DNA of 64,000 nucleotides. It comes from an uncultured Pelagibacteraceae bacterium (GTDB lineage Bacteria > Pseudomonadota > Alphaproteobacteria > Pelagibacterales > Pelagibacteraceae). The DNA is taken from the NCBI GenBank assembly GCA_902517865.1, contig CABYDT010000001.1:1-64000 (forward strand), in the 5' to 3' direction. Of this stretch, positions 7,279-17,506 are shown piece by piece (within the stretch, counting starts at the first letter, position 1; each line of letters opens with the position of its first letter). The notes beneath the pieces were generated by a model, which had not been told where the DNA came from, did not search any database, and saw nothing but the letters and a program-made list of their open reading frames with translations. The position numbers were made by a program, and so were the translations under genes.

Positions 7279-8124
7279 ATGATTGATAATTACATTACAA
7301 AGTTAGAAAGTAAAACAATTATTTCTTTATCTGGTAAAGATACAGAGAAGTTTTTACAAAATGTAATCACAAATGACATCGCGCAATTAAAAAGTGAAAA
7401 AGCAATATACGCAGCTTTATTAAACCCACAAGGCAAATTATCAAATCATTTTATTTTGTTCAAAATTGATAATAAAATTCATTTACTTGTAGACGACTCT
7501 TTAAAAAACGACTTAATTACTAAAATTAATTTATACAAACTAAAAATGGAAGTATTTGTTAAGCAAGAAAGTGATTTAAATTGCATTTTCTTTAAAAATA
7601 CAAATAAAATTAATTTAGATAAACAAATAATTTTCAAAGATCCTCGAATAAAACAATTAGGTAATTATTTAATATGCTCGAATGATCATATAAAAAATCT
7701 ATGTAGTAATAAAAATTTTAAATTTAACAAACAGGAATATTATTACGAATTATTAAATAATTTTGGAATGGTTGATGAATGTTTAAAAAATTTAAAAGAA
7801 AAATATTTTTCTTTGGAATGCAATTTAAAAGAGCTTAATGGAATAAGCTTCGATAAAGGTTGTTATATTGGTCAGGAAAATACTGCTAGAATGAATTTAA
7901 AAGACAAAATTTCTAGACGAATATTTAAGATAGAAACAGAAGATACGTTAACTGTAGATGAAAATATATTTTATGAAAAACAAGTTGTAGGTAAAGTTGT
8001 TTCTGAAACACCGGCATTTGGTATTTTTAAAATGGAAAAATTCAAAAATTATGCAGACAATGTATTAATTACTTCAAGTGATAAAAAATTAAAATTATTA
8101 AGACAAAACTGGTTGAACATTTAG
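7279..8124 (+). CDS. ygfZ: YgfZ/GcvT-fold folate-binding protein for Fe-S cluster repair
   Basis: A 281-aa protein of the COG0354 family. The diagnostic motif KGCYIGQEN is at about 194-202. The N-terminal half has the GcvT-like LSGKDTEKFLQNVITNDI pattern. YgfZ/IBA57 proteins act with tetrahydrofolate in maturation of some Fe-S proteins such as radical-SAM enzymes. No ribosome site precedes the ATG, and the divergent pyrC ATG is 5 bp away, so a leaderless message is likely. Confidence 0.88.
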   Translation: MIDNYITKLESKTIISLSGKDTEKFLQNVITNDIAQLKSEKAIYAALLNPQGKLSNHFILFKIDNKIHLLVDDSLKNDLITKINLYKLKMEVFVKQESDLNCIFFKNTNKINLDKQIIFKDPRIKQLGNYLICSNDHIKNLCSNKNFKFNKQEYYYELLNNFGMVDECLKNLKEKYFSLECNLKELNGISFDKGCYIGQENTARMNLKDKISRRIFKIETEDTLTVDENIFYEKQVVGKVVSETPAFGIFKMEKFKNYADNVLITSSDKKLKLLRQNWLNI

Positions 8125-8127
8125 TAG

Positions 8128-8850
8128 TTATTCCCAGTCAAATCTTGGAAACGTATCAAAAACCTTATGAATAGTTTCTGACCATTTTTCGCATACCTCC
8201 GTATACTCAGGATCGGTAATATTCAAACATTTGATAGAAGCAATTTTATTCTCATCTTTTTTATAAACTGCAAAATCAATTGGAGGTCCAACAGTTAAAT
8301 CACTACGTAATGTTGAGTCCATTGATATTAATGCGCATCTAGATGCATCGCCGATTTTTGTATTCGGCGTTATTACTCTATCTAAAATTGGTTTACCATA
8401 TTTTATTTCACCAATTATTAAAAATGGTTTGCTATCTGCAGGTTTTATAAAATTACCCTGGGGATAGATTAATAATAATTCCATGGGCTGTCCTTTAATT
8501 TGACCTCCAACAATAAATGTTGCTCCCAATAAAACATTATCTGTGTTTATTCCTTGCGGAGACGAATGCTTGACATTTAGAGAGCCAATGTAAGATGCTA
8601 TTTGATCAAAATCTTTACATGTATTTAAATTCAACTTATTTTTGTTATCTTTTAAGTCCTTTTGAATAGATTTAAATACAGCTTGAGATGTGCCAAGATT
8701 CCCCGAAGTTACAATTATAATTGTTCTGTCTCCAACATCATATGTGAGCATTTTTGAGTAAATATTTACGTTGTCTAAACCAGCATTAGTTCTTGAATCA
8801 GATGCAAATACTAGGCCATCTTTTGATTTAATACCTATACAATATGTCAT
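8128..8850 (-). CDS. Anbu-type proteasome-related peptidase
   Basis: A 240-aa Ntn-hydrolase of the COG3484 (ancestral beta-subunit, Anbu) group. The catalytic Thr is residue 2 directly after Met (MTYCIGIKSKDG), with SDSRTNAG at 18-25 supplying the conserved Asp and YSKM at about 32-35 the Lys. Anbu proteins form HslV-like assemblies, and their genes commonly sit with a permuted ATP-grasp protein, an alpha-E protein and a transglutaminase-like protease. Here only the ATP-grasp partner is present, divergently (8956). Substrate is unknown. Confidence 0.88.
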   Translation of the reverse strand: MTYCIGIKSKDGLVFASDSRTNAGLDNVNIYSKMLTYDVGDRTIIIVTSGNLGTSQAVFKSIQKDLKDNKNKLNLNTCKDFDQIASYIGSLNVKHSSPQGINTDNVLLGATFIVGGQIKGQPMELLLIYPQGNFIKPADSKPFLIIGEIKYGKPILDRVITPNTKIGDASRCALISMDSTLRSDLTVGPPIDFAVYKKDENKIASIKCLNITDPEYTEVCEKWSETIHKVFDTFPRFDWE

Positions 8851-8955
8851 GAGAGATAACTAATTTATATTATTTTAAGGTCCAAATATATATTAGCATA
8901 GCAGGTATAAAGACTCAACAATTGTTTAATTATGTGATGTTAAAATAATAAGTTA

Positions 8956-10401
8956 ATGAGTTCAATTTGGAAAAATTATAATGCGAAGCTATCGTATGAT
9001 GGATATTTTACTGATGAAAACAAGTTAAGAAAGCACGCTAAAATAATTTCAAGTATTTTAGAAAAATATGGAAACAAAAAGCTACAAGAAATTGAAAAAA
9101 ACTGTCAAAGTACAATAAGTGCTAGAGGTATAAATTTTCGAGTTTATGCTGCTAATAATGTTGCAGAAGATAAGAAATGGCCATTAGATATAATACCAAG
9201 AATAATTCCAAGATCACAATGGATAAAAATATCTAAAGGACTGATTCAAAGAGCAAAAGCATTAAATCTTTTTATTGACGATGTTTATAACGAAGGTAAA
9301 ATTTTTAAAGATGGGATCATACCTAAAGACCTTGTCCTAAAATCTAAGTATTATTTAAAGGAATGTAAAAATTTCTCACCAAAATTTAAAGCCTGGTCAA
9401 ATATATCGGGAATTGATTTAATTAGAAATATTTTTGGAGAATATCTTGTTTTAGAGGATAATCTTAGAGTGCCGTCTGGAGTATCATATATGTTAGAAAA
9501 TAGAATGGTAATGCATGATGTGTTTCCTGAATTATTCACGCGATATAGAGTTTCCCCAATACACCAGTACACAAACAAATTATATAATTGTATGAGAGAA
9601 TGTATTTCGAAGAAAACAAAAGATCCTCACATGGTTGTATTAACTCCTGGTATTTATAATTCAGCGTATTTTGAACACTCGTTTCTAGCTGAACAAATGG
9701 GAATTGCATTAGTAGAAGGCAAAGATCTCTTCGTGAAAAATGATAACGTATTTATGAAAACTGTAAAAGGTCCGCTAAAGGTAGACTGTATTTATCGAAG
9801 AATTGATGATAATTTTTTAGATCCAAAAGTCTTTTATAAGAAGTCTGTACTTGGTGTTCCAGGATTATTTAAGTGTTGGATTAAAGGCAATGTTAGTATT
9901 TTAAATGCTCCAGGCACTGGTATAGCTGATGATAAAGCAGTCTATGCATATGTAGAAAAAATTATTTCATATTACTTAAAAGAACAGCCAATTTTAAGAC
10001 AAGTCGAAACATTTCTGTGCAGTGATAAAAAACAACGAGACTATGTTATAGCAAATATGAAAAAGCTAGTAGTAAAGCCAACTGATGGATCAGGCGGAAG
10101 TGGTATAATGATTGGTCCTAAGGCTCCAATAAAAGAGATAAATGAATTTATTAGAAAGATAAAAAGTAAACCAGATAATTACATTGCTCAACCTTTAGAA
10201 ATTTTATCTACAGTCCCTACTATCGCAAAAGATGGAATTGATCCAAGACATGTTGATTTAAGACCATTTGTTTTAACTGGCAAAAATATGTACGTTACTG
10301 CAGGTGGGTTAACAAGAGTTGCATTACGAAAAGGAAGTACAATTGTTAATAGCTCAAAAGGAGGCGGCTCTAAAGATACATTAGTAATTAATGGTTATTA
10401 G
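8956..10401 (+). CDS. Circularly permuted ATP-grasp protein (DUF404/DUF407 type)
   Basis: A 481-aa protein with the N-terminal ISARGINFRVYA segment, the Arg/His-rich FTRYRVSPIHQY region, the glycine-rich ATP-binding stretch KPTDGSGGSGIMIG at about 375-388, and the C-terminal DPRHVDLRPFVLTG ending in a Gly/Ser-rich tail. The family is proposed to be a peptide or amino-acid ligase acting with alpha-E proteins, transglutaminases and Anbu peptidases. No ligase substrate is known. The 105-bp gap to the divergent Anbu gene is AT-rich and probably holds both promoters. Confidence 0.88.
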   Translation: MSSIWKNYNAKLSYDGYFTDENKLRKHAKIISSILEKYGNKKLQEIEKNCQSTISARGINFRVYAANNVAEDKKWPLDIIPRIIPRSQWIKISKGLIQRAKALNLFIDDVYNEGKIFKDGIIPKDLVLKSKYYLKECKNFSPKFKAWSNISGIDLIRNIFGEYLVLEDNLRVPSGVSYMLENRMVMHDVFPELFTRYRVSPIHQYTNKLYNCMRECISKKTKDPHMVVLTPGIYNSAYFEHSFLAEQMGIALVEGKDLFVKNDNVFMKTVKGPLKVDCIYRRIDDNFLDPKVFYKKSVLGVPGLFKCWIKGNVSILNAPGTGIADDKAVYAYVEKIISYYLKEQPILRQVETFLCSDKKQRDYVIANMKKLVVKPTDGSGGSGIMIGPKAPIKEINEFIRKIKSKPDNYIAQPLEILSTVPTIAKDGIDPRHVDLRPFVLTGKNMYVTAGGLTRVALRKGSTIVNSSKGGGSKDTLVINGY

Positions 10402-10406
10402 TTTTA

Positions 10407-10490
10407 TGGTGCGGTTAGAGAGACTCGAACTCTCACGGGAAACCCACACGGCCCTCAACCGTGCCTGTCTACCAATTCCAGCATAACCGC
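10407..10490 (-). tRNA. tRNA-Leu (anticodon GAG), CCA encoded
   Basis: Read on the minus strand, the acceptor GCGGTTA pairs with TAACCGC, the D-arm is CTG/CAG with AATTGGTAGA, the anticodon stem CACGG/CCGTG encloses the loop TTGAGGG (anticodon GAG), there is a long variable arm GGG-TTT-CCC, and the T-arm is GAGAG-TTCGAGT-CTCTC. Discriminator A and CCA are encoded (10410-10407). The class II shape and A73 fit leucine; it reads CUC and CUU. Confidence 0.97.
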
Positions 10491-10566
10491 TCAAAAACCA
10501 GTTTATATATTTAATAATGTGACAATAATATAATTAAATTATAATATAATCTGATAATATTCTATT

Positions 10567-11562
10567 ATGGAACTTGTATTTAATGATATTGTTAAAGCTG
10601 GTACAGCTAAAATTTATAACAAATTAAAGAAATCAATACCTGATTTGGAATGGCCACTTTTGGCTCCTTATATATTTGAAATTAATAAAATTAAAAAAGA
10701 AAATAATTTTGTAATTCTTGCGCACAATTATCAAACACCAGACATTTTTTATGGAATAGCTGACGTAGTAGGCGATTCTTTAGGTCTTGCAATCAAAGGA
10801 TCTAAAGTAAAAGAGAAAAATATCCTAATGTGCGGAGTTCACTTTATGGCAGAAACAGCTAAAATTATGTCTCCAGAAAAAAAAGTTTATTTACCTGATA
10901 TGCAGGCTGGTTGTTCATTAGCCGAGTCTATTACTGCAGAAGACATAAGAAAGTTAAAAAAAAAATATCCTGATGTTCCTGTTGTAACATATGTAAATAC
11001 ATCTGCTGATGTTAAATCTGAAACAGACATTTGTTGCACATCCGCAAATGCTGTCAAAGTGGTTGAGTCATTGGGTGTAGATGAAGTAATATTTTTACCA
11101 GACGAATATTTAGCAAAATACGTATCATTAAATACAAACGTTAAAATAATTTCATGGAAAGGTAAATGTGAGGTGCACGAAAAATTTAGTAAAAAAGATA
11201 TTTTAGAAATTAAATCTAGATATAAAGACTTAGAAGTTGTATCTCACCCTGAATGTCCTCCCGATGTAATAGCAGCATCGGATTTTACTGGATCAACAGG
11301 TTCAATGATTAATCATGTCAAAAATACTAAAGCTAAAAATATCTTTTTGGTTACAGAATGTTCGATGAGCGACAATGTACAAATAGAAAATCCAAATATA
11401 AACTTTATTAAACCATGTAATTTGTGTCCACATATGAAAAAAATCAAATTACCAAAAATATTAGATTGTTTAAAAAACTATAAAAACGAGATTAAAATAG
11501 ATCAAGATATTGCAAAAAAAGCAAAGAAGGCAATTTCAAGAATGATTGAAGTAGGTAGATAA
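10567..11562 (+). CDS. nadA: Quinolinate synthase
   Basis: A 331-aa enzyme that makes quinolinate from iminoaspartate and dihydroxyacetone phosphate for NAD synthesis. The 4Fe-4S ligand cysteines are seen in the three expected places: DMQAGCSLAES (about 119), HPECPPDV preceded by SWKGKCEVHEKF, and the C-terminal CNLCPHMKKI. The start region LEWPLLAPYIFEINKIKKENNFVILAHNYQ is typical. nadC follows after 3 nt; nadB is not in the window. Confidence 0.96.
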   Translation: MELVFNDIVKAGTAKIYNKLKKSIPDLEWPLLAPYIFEINKIKKENNFVILAHNYQTPDIFYGIADVVGDSLGLAIKGSKVKEKNILMCGVHFMAETAKIMSPEKKVYLPDMQAGCSLAESITAEDIRKLKKKYPDVPVVTYVNTSADVKSETDICCTSANAVKVVESLGVDEVIFLPDEYLAKYVSLNTNVKIISWKGKCEVHEKFSKKDILEIKSRYKDLEVVSHPECPPDVIAASDFTGSTGSMINHVKNTKAKNIFLVTECSMSDNVQIENPNINFIKPCNLCPHMKKIKLPKILDCLKNYKNEIKIDQDIAKKAKKAISRMIEVGR

Positions 11563-11565
11563 GGA

Positions 11566-12408
11566 TTGATCAAAAATAATTATTTTAAGAATATAAACAA
11601 GTTAATTAGCCTATCTTTATTAGAAGACGCAACAGGCAACGATATCACATCTAACTTATTATTAAGTCGTGATTATATTGTTGAAGCAAATATAATTTCT
11701 AAAGAATATGGGATACTTTGTGGAATTCCAATAATTAAAAAAATTATATCTCGAATTGACAAATCAATAAAAATTAAAATCTTTAAACAAGATGGTAGAA
11801 AATTTAAAAAAAATACTAAAATTCTTACTTTAAAAGGAAAAATTAAATCTATTTTAAAAATTGAAAGGGTTTTATTAAATTATCTTGGAACATTATCTGG
11901 TATATCTACTAAAACAAATAAATTGATGATGATTTGTAAAAGATACAAATCAAAAATTTGTTGTACTAGAAAAACAATACCAGGCTTAAGGCATTTACAA
12001 AAGTATGCTGTCAAAATAGGTGGGGGTACAAATAATAGATTTGACCTTGAAAATGAAATTTTTATAAAAGACAATCATTATGACAAATTATTTAATCAAA
12101 AAATTTCCGAGCTAATTAAAAAAAATAAAAACAAAAAAAAAATAACAGTTGAGGTAGATAACTTATCGCAAGTTAAAAATATAATTAAATATAAAATTGA
12201 TAGAATATTACTTGATAACATGAAGATAGATAAAATTAAAAAATGTTTGAAAATTATTCCACGTAATATTGAAACAGAAGTTTCAGGTAATATTAATGAA
12301 AGCAATATTTTAAGATACGCTAAAACAAGAGTTAATAGAATCTCATTAGGATCTTTAACCCATACGATTAAAAATATTGATTTTTCATTAATAATTAAAA
12401 CTAGATAA
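11566..12408 (+). CDS. nadC: Nicotinate-nucleotide pyrophosphorylase (carboxylating)
   Basis: A 280-aa quinolinate phosphoribosyltransferase, the step after NadA. LLEDATGNDITSNLLL at the N terminus, LNYLGTLSGISTKTN, TRKTIPGLRHLQKYAVKIGGGTNNRFDLENEIFIKDNH and the C-terminal EVSGNI and RISLGSLTH are family signatures. The start is a TTG 3 nt after the nadA stop. AAGGA abuts it without the usual spacer, but no other in-frame start codon is near. The 3' end overlaps the convergent gene by 21 nt. Confidence 0.94.
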   Translation: MIKNNYFKNINKLISLSLLEDATGNDITSNLLLSRDYIVEANIISKEYGILCGIPIIKKIISRIDKSIKIKIFKQDGRKFKKNTKILTLKGKIKSILKIERVLLNYLGTLSGISTKTNKLMMICKRYKSKICCTRKTIPGLRHLQKYAVKIGGGTNNRFDLENEIFIKDNHYDKLFNQKISELIKKNKNKKKITVEVDNLSQVKNIIKYKIDRILLDNMKIDKIKKCLKIIPRNIETEVSGNINESNILRYAKTRVNRISLGSLTHTIKNIDFSLIIKTR

Positions 12409-12771
12409 AGGTATATTATTTTCTCTGTATCCAGAAATAATATAATTTAATATCAATGGGTTTGCTTTTGAATAATTGCTTTTAATATTCATTTCATAAA
12501 ACATTATATCTGGGTTTTTAATAAATGTTTTTTTGTAATATAGCGGAAAATTTTCGTATTTATCCAATTTCATTTCTTCAATAGAATTAAATTTATATAA
12601 CACGCCAGGTACAAAACTTTTACTTGATTTCTCTAAATCTGGATCACCATATGGATCCCTAAAACAAATTTTATATCCTTTTAGTTTGTAATTTTTAATT
12701 TTAATAATATTAATTTTATTTTTTATACGATTTTGTATCGATAAGTTTGATCCATATGCAAAATAAAACAT
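12388..12771 (-). CDS. Gamma-glutamylcyclotransferase-like protein
   Basis: A 127-aa protein with the GGCT/AIG2 fold marks FAYGSNLS at 3-10, FRDPYGDPDL, PGVLYKF and LDKYENFPLYYKK. The family includes enzymes that release 5-oxoproline from gamma-glutamyl amines, so glutathione or gamma-glutamyl turnover is possible, but substrate is not predictable. It is the last gene of the sppA-glyQ-glyS-ppdK operon; its ATG overlaps the ppdK stop codon by one base (TAATG). It overlaps nadC by 21 nt at the 3' end. Confidence 0.75.
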   Translation of the reverse strand: MFYFAYGSNLSIQNRIKNKINIIKIKNYKLKGYKICFRDPYGDPDLEKSSKSFVPGVLYKFNSIEEMKLDKYENFPLYYKKTFIKNPDIMFYEMNIKSNYSKANPLILNYIISGYRENNIPLSSFNY

Positions 12772-15443
12772 TAATTCTTTTTATTTTGTATTATCCTTGA
12801 TTGCGCTGCTGCCAACCTAGCAATAGGAACACGATATGGAGAACAAGAAACATAATTGAGACCTATATTTTGGCAAAATCTTATTGAGTCCGGGTCACCT
12901 CCATGTTCTCCACAAATTCCTAATTTTATTTTCGATTTTTGTGTTTTTGCTTCATTGCACGCGTATTGAATTAATTTTCCAACTCCAGAAACATCAATGC
13001 TTACGAATGGATCAATCTTAAATATGTTGTTTTCAACATAATCATCCAAAAATTTGCCAGAGTCATCTCTGCTAATGCCTAAAGTTGTTTGTGTTAAATC
13101 ATTAGTGCCAAAACTAAAAAAATCTGCGTATTTTGAAATATCTTGGGCATTTAAAGCAGCTCTAGGTAATTCTATCATCGTACCCACGAGATATTTAATT
13201 TTTTTATTGTATCTTTTATTTATCTCTAAAGCTTTATTATCAACTAATTTTTTAAGTATCTCTAGCTCTTTTGAGGTAGAAACGAGCGGTATCATTATTT
13301 CAGGGATAATAGACCTAACTTTTAATTTTTCGCACTCAATTAATGCTTCAAAGATGGCTTCGCATTGCATTTCATAAATTTCTGGAAAAGAGATAGCTAG
13401 TCGACATCCTCTGTGACCAAGCATTGGATTTTCTTCATGTAAATCTTGAATTCTATTTTCGATTTCCTTTTCCGTTATTTTTAAAGCATCTGCAACTAAT
13501 GATATTTCTTTTTTACTTTTTGGTAAAAATTCATGAAGAGGCGGGTCTAATAAACGTACAGTCACTGGTAACCCAGACATAATTTTGAAAATTTCAATAA
13601 AATCTTTTTTTTGAAAAGGTAGTATTTTTTCTAAGGCTTTATTTCTGTCATCTTTTGTTTTAGAGAGTATCATTTGCCTGACGTAAAGAATTCTTTCCTC
13701 ATCAAAAAACATATGCTCAGTTCTGCACAAACCTATTCCCTCTGCGCCAAATTCTCTAGCTACTTTTGTATCAATTGGTGTTTCTGCGTTGGTTCTAACT
13801 TTTAAATTTCTATAATTGTCAGCCCATGACATTATTGTTGAAAAATCACCTGATATATCTGGCTTTATTGTTGGAACCTCTCCTTTTATTACTTCGCCTG
13901 TAGAACCATCTATCGTGATAATATCATTTTCTCTAATAACTAGATCATTAATTTTAAATTCTTTATTTTCGTAATCAATTTGAATAGTTCCAACACCTGA
14001 AACACATGGCTTACCCATGCCCCTAGCAACAACTGCAGCATGACTTGTCATTCCACCCCTGCAAGTCAAAATACCCTCAGCCGCATTCATTCCGTGAATA
14101 TCTTCTGGCGAGGTTTCTTGTCTGACTAAAATAACTTTCTGACTTTGAGTTTTTAGTTGCTCTGCTTCGTCAGCTGTAAAAATTACTTTTCCAGAAGCAG
14201 CCCCTGGCGAAGCTGGTAAACCTTTAGCAATAATATTTTTTTGTGCTTTTGGATCTAAAGTTGGATGCAAAAGTGTATCTAAAATTTTTGGATCAATTCT
14301 AAGTAAAGCTTGTTCTTTTTTAATTAATTTTTCGCTAACCATGTCTACAGCAATCTTTATTGCAGCTTTTGCGGTTCTTTTGCCAGATCTAGTCTGTAAC
14401 ATCCATAATTTATTATTTTCTACTGTAAACTCAATATCTTGCATATCTTTATAATGTTTTTCCAACTTTTTATAAATTTTGACAAGTTGCTGATATACTT
14501 TAGGCATTGCTTCTTCCATGGAAGGTTCATTAGAACCTGACTCTTTTCTCGCTTTTAAAGTTATATTTTGCGGCGTTCTTATTCCAGCTACAACATCTTC
14601 CCCTTGTGCATTAATTAAATATTCGCCATAAAAATTTTTATCACCAGTAGAAGGGTTTCTTGTAAACGCAACACCTGTAGCACAGTTATTTCCCATATTT
14701 CCGAAAACCATAGACTGTACATTAACTGCTGTGCCCCATTCTTCAGGAATATTATTTAATTTTCTGTAAGTTTTTGCTCTTTGATTTTTCCATGACAAAA
14801 ATACTGCGCCTATAGCTCCCCAAAGTTGCTCGAAAACATTTTGTGGAAACTCTTTTTTGGTTTGCTCCTTGATAACTTCTCTGAAATTAAGTATTAATTC
14901 TTTCCAATCTGAAGCTTCTAAATCTGTATCTAAAACAACTCCTTTAGTAAGTTTGTACTTCTCAATAAGATCTTCAAAATTATGATGATCAACTCCAAGA
15001 ACAACATTGCTATACATTTGAATAAATCTTCTATAACTGTCATAAGCAAATTTTTCATTGTTTGTTTTTTTGTATAATCCTTGAACGGTTTCATCATTTA
15101 AACCTAGATTTAGCACTGTATCCATCATTCCTGGCATTGAAACCCTGGCTCCTGATCTTACTGAAACTAGCAATGGATTTTTTTTATCACCAAAATTTTT
15201 TTTCAATTTTTTTTCAATATTTTTAATTGAATTCTTTACCTGTTTTTCAAGACTTTTAGGGTATTTTTGATTGCTTTTATAAAATTCGTTACATGCTTCG
15301 GTTGAAATTGTGAAACCAGGTGGTACTGGCAGTCCTATCCTTATCATTTCTGATAGATTGGCACCTTTACCACCCAACAAGTTTTTTAAAGGAACTCTCC
15401 CACTTTTTATTTTTTTATCAAAATCATATACCCAAATACTCAT
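12771..15443 (-). CDS. ppdK: Pyruvate, phosphate dikinase
   Basis: An 890-aa enzyme that interconverts pyruvate and phosphoenolpyruvate using ATP and phosphate. The N-terminal nucleotide-grasp begins LLGGKGANLSEMIRIGLPVPPGF. The phospho-carrier His lies in CRGGMTSHAAVVARGMGKPC (about 470), and the C-terminal PEP barrel has GTNDLTQTTLGISRDD and the catalytic Cys in GICGEHGGDP. The ATG at 15443 overlaps the glyS stop as TGATG; a GTG one codon earlier is the alternative. It lets the cell run gluconeogenesis from pyruvate, matching the tkt-gap-pgk-fba cluster. Confidence 0.97.
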   Translation of the reverse strand: MSIWVYDFDKKIKSGRVPLKNLLGGKGANLSEMIRIGLPVPPGFTISTEACNEFYKSNQKYPKSLEKQVKNSIKNIEKKLKKNFGDKKNPLLVSVRSGARVSMPGMMDTVLNLGLNDETVQGLYKKTNNEKFAYDSYRRFIQMYSNVVLGVDHHNFEDLIEKYKLTKGVVLDTDLEASDWKELILNFREVIKEQTKKEFPQNVFEQLWGAIGAVFLSWKNQRAKTYRKLNNIPEEWGTAVNVQSMVFGNMGNNCATGVAFTRNPSTGDKNFYGEYLINAQGEDVVAGIRTPQNITLKARKESGSNEPSMEEAMPKVYQQLVKIYKKLEKHYKDMQDIEFTVENNKLWMLQTRSGKRTAKAAIKIAVDMVSEKLIKKEQALLRIDPKILDTLLHPTLDPKAQKNIIAKGLPASPGAASGKVIFTADEAEQLKTQSQKVILVRQETSPEDIHGMNAAEGILTCRGGMTSHAAVVARGMGKPCVSGVGTIQIDYENKEFKINDLVIRENDIITIDGSTGEVIKGEVPTIKPDISGDFSTIMSWADNYRNLKVRTNAETPIDTKVAREFGAEGIGLCRTEHMFFDEERILYVRQMILSKTKDDRNKALEKILPFQKKDFIEIFKIMSGLPVTVRLLDPPLHEFLPKSKKEISLVADALKITEKEIENRIQDLHEENPMLGHRGCRLAISFPEIYEMQCEAIFEALIECEKLKVRSIIPEIMIPLVSTSKELEILKKLVDNKALEINKRYNKKIKYLVGTMIELPRAALNAQDISKYADFFSFGTNDLTQTTLGISRDDSGKFLDDYVENNIFKIDPFVSIDVSGVGKLIQYACNEAKTQKSKIKLGICGEHGGDPDSIRFCQNIGLNYVSCSPYRVPIARLAAAQSRIIQNKKN

Positions 15444-17506
15444 CACGCCCCATCGAGTTTAGAAAAGTCAGTAAATTTATCAAATGTTTTACACATCAAA
15501 TATAGTAATTCCAATCTATTTTTTTTAAGTTGTTGATTTTCACTATTTACTTTAACCTGATCAAAAAATGTATCCGTCAGGGGTTTTATTTCAGATAGTA
15601 ACTCAATTGACTTATTGTAATCCCTTAATCGACTAGGAGTTGTAAAATAATCTTTTATTTCATTAATCTTAATTAGAATTTCGTCTTCAGATGGGTGCTC
15701 GAATAAAATTTTGTCTGGATTTCCTAATATCTCATCTTGAGAATTTTGATTAATAATATTTTTTGCTCTTTTATAAACACTTACAGCTGTCTTGCCACTA
15801 TTTTGTTTTAACAAATTATCAAAGGTTTTTATTTTACTAAAAATTCCATAAATATCATCGCAACCGTTGGTATCAACTATTGAGTTGATGATATCCAATC
15901 TGAAATCTAAATCTTTTAAAATAATTTTAAATCTCTCAGTAAAAAATTCGTTTAAATTTTCAATAAGACTTTCGTTCTCAAGATTTATATTTTGCATTTT
16001 ATATAAATTCTTAGAATTATTGAATATTTCTTTTAAAGACAGTGATAATTTATTTTTAATTAAAATTCGTATAATACCAAGTGCATTTCTTCTAAGAGCA
16101 AAAGGATCTTTAGAGCTTGTAGGTTTTTCATTTATTCCGAAAAAACCTAAAACAACATCAATTTTATCGGCTAAAGCGACTGCAATACTAATTTTAGATC
16201 TTGGTACTTTATCTTTGGGGCCGAGTGGTAAATAATGCTCTTTTATTGCATTTGATATTTCATCACTAAAACCCTGTTGTATTGCAAAATGACTTCCTAT
16301 AACACCCTGTAATTCTGGAAACTCTGCAACTAAATCTGATACTAAATCTGCTTTAGCAATAGACCCAGCTATTTCTGTATCACCTTTATTTGCACCAACC
16401 AAATCTGCAATTATAGATGATAATTGTCTAATTCTTTGCGTTCTATCGTACATTGACCCAAGCTTTTTAAAGAATATTATATTATTTAGTTTTGATATTT
16501 GCTTTACAAGATTTTGTTTTTTATTTTTATCCCAGAAAAATTTCGCATCGAATAACCTGGCTTGAAGAACTCTCTCATTTCCTTTTAGAATTAAATTATT
16601 TGCGTCTCTGTTATTAGACACAAATAAAAAGTAGTTAATATGTTTATTGTCCGTTTTTAACTTCATGGGGAAATATTTTTGATGTTGTTGCATAGTTAAA
16701 TCTAATAATTGCGGTGGCAAATCTAAAAAAGTCTGTTTGAAATTGCCTTTTAGAACGCATGGTTTCTCAACTAGATTTACAACTTCATCTAAAAGCTTAC
16801 TATTTAATTCTTCATGACAATTATTTTTCTTTAAAATTTTCTTTAAATTTTCAGATATAATAAATTTCCTGTCTTCTTGATTAAGTATGATTTTATTTTT
16901 TTTTAAGGTGTCAATATAATGGGAAGCGTTTTTTATTTTAATTTCTTTCTCTTCATAAGGACCATCTAGATATATAACATTACTAGAAACTAAATGATTA
17001 AAATTAAATTTTATAACATTATTGTTTAACATACATGCTATAGAAATTAGAGGTCTTCCCCAAGAGCAATCATAAGATCCCCATCTCATTGATTTTTTCC
17101 ATTGAATTTCACTTAAAAATTCAGTTAGTATTTTTTGGAGTATCTCAATAGTATTCACCTCTTTTTGTTTTGATTTATAAAAATAAAACCTACCCTTTCC
17201 AGTATCTTCCTCGATAAGATCTTCTTTATTAATTGATTGAGATTTCATGAAACCAGCCAAGGCTTCATCATTACAACCTACTCTAGGGCCTTTAATAACC
17301 TTGCTTGGTAATATAATCTTTGTGACCATTTCTTCTGCTAATAAAACTAGTCTTTTAGGAGTAGACAAACATTTTAAAGTTTTGAAACTTATAATGTTAT
17401 CTTTAAAATTATTCTCGGCTATTTTTATTAATTGGTTTCTAGCGCTACTTTGAAGTAAATAAGGTATCTCCTCAGAATAAATTTCTAAAAAAAAATTATG
17501 TTTCAT
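15443..17506 (-). CDS. glyS: Glycine-tRNA ligase beta subunit
   Basis: A 687-aa beta chain of the bacterial heterotetrameric glycyl-tRNA synthetase. It starts with [22 protein letters not shown], carries [17 protein letters not shown] and the central HD-like stretch around [36 protein letters not shown], and ends with the tRNA-binding anticodon domain. Full length. Its start overlaps the glyQ stop by 4 nt (ATGA), so the two subunits are translationally coupled. Confidence 0.97.
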   Translation of the reverse strand: MKHNFFLEIYSEEIPYLLQSSARNQLIKIAENNFKDNIISFKTLKCLSTPKRLVLLAEEMVTKIILPSKVIKGPRVGCNDEALAGFMKSQSINKEDLIEEDTGKGRFYFYKSKQKEVNTIEILQKILTEFLSEIQWKKSMRWGSYDCSWGRPLISIACMLNNNVIKFNFNHLVSSNVIYLDGPYEEKEIKIKNASHYIDTLKKNKIILNQEDRKFIISENLKKILKKNNCHEELNSKLLDEVVNLVEKPCVLKGNFKQTFLDLPPQLLDLTMQQHQKYFPMKLKTDNKHINYFLFVSNNRDANNLILKGNERVLQARLFDAKFFWDKNKKQNLVKQISKLNNIIFFKKLGSMYDRTQRIRQLSSIIADLVGANKGDTEIAGSIAKADLVSDLVAEFPELQGVIGSHFAIQQGFSDEISNAIKEHYLPLGPKDKVPRSKISIAVALADKIDVVLGFFGINEKPTSSKDPFALRRNALGIIRILIKNKLSLSLKEIFNNSKNLYKMQNINLENESLIENLNEFFTERFKIILKDLDFRLDIINSIVDTNGCDDIYGIFSKIKTFDNLLKQNSGKTAVSVYKRAKNIINQNSQDEILGNPDKILFEHPSEDEILIKINEIKDYFTTPSRLRDYNKSIELLSEIKPLTDTFFDQVKVNSENQQLKKNRLELLYLMCKTFDKFTDFSKLDGA

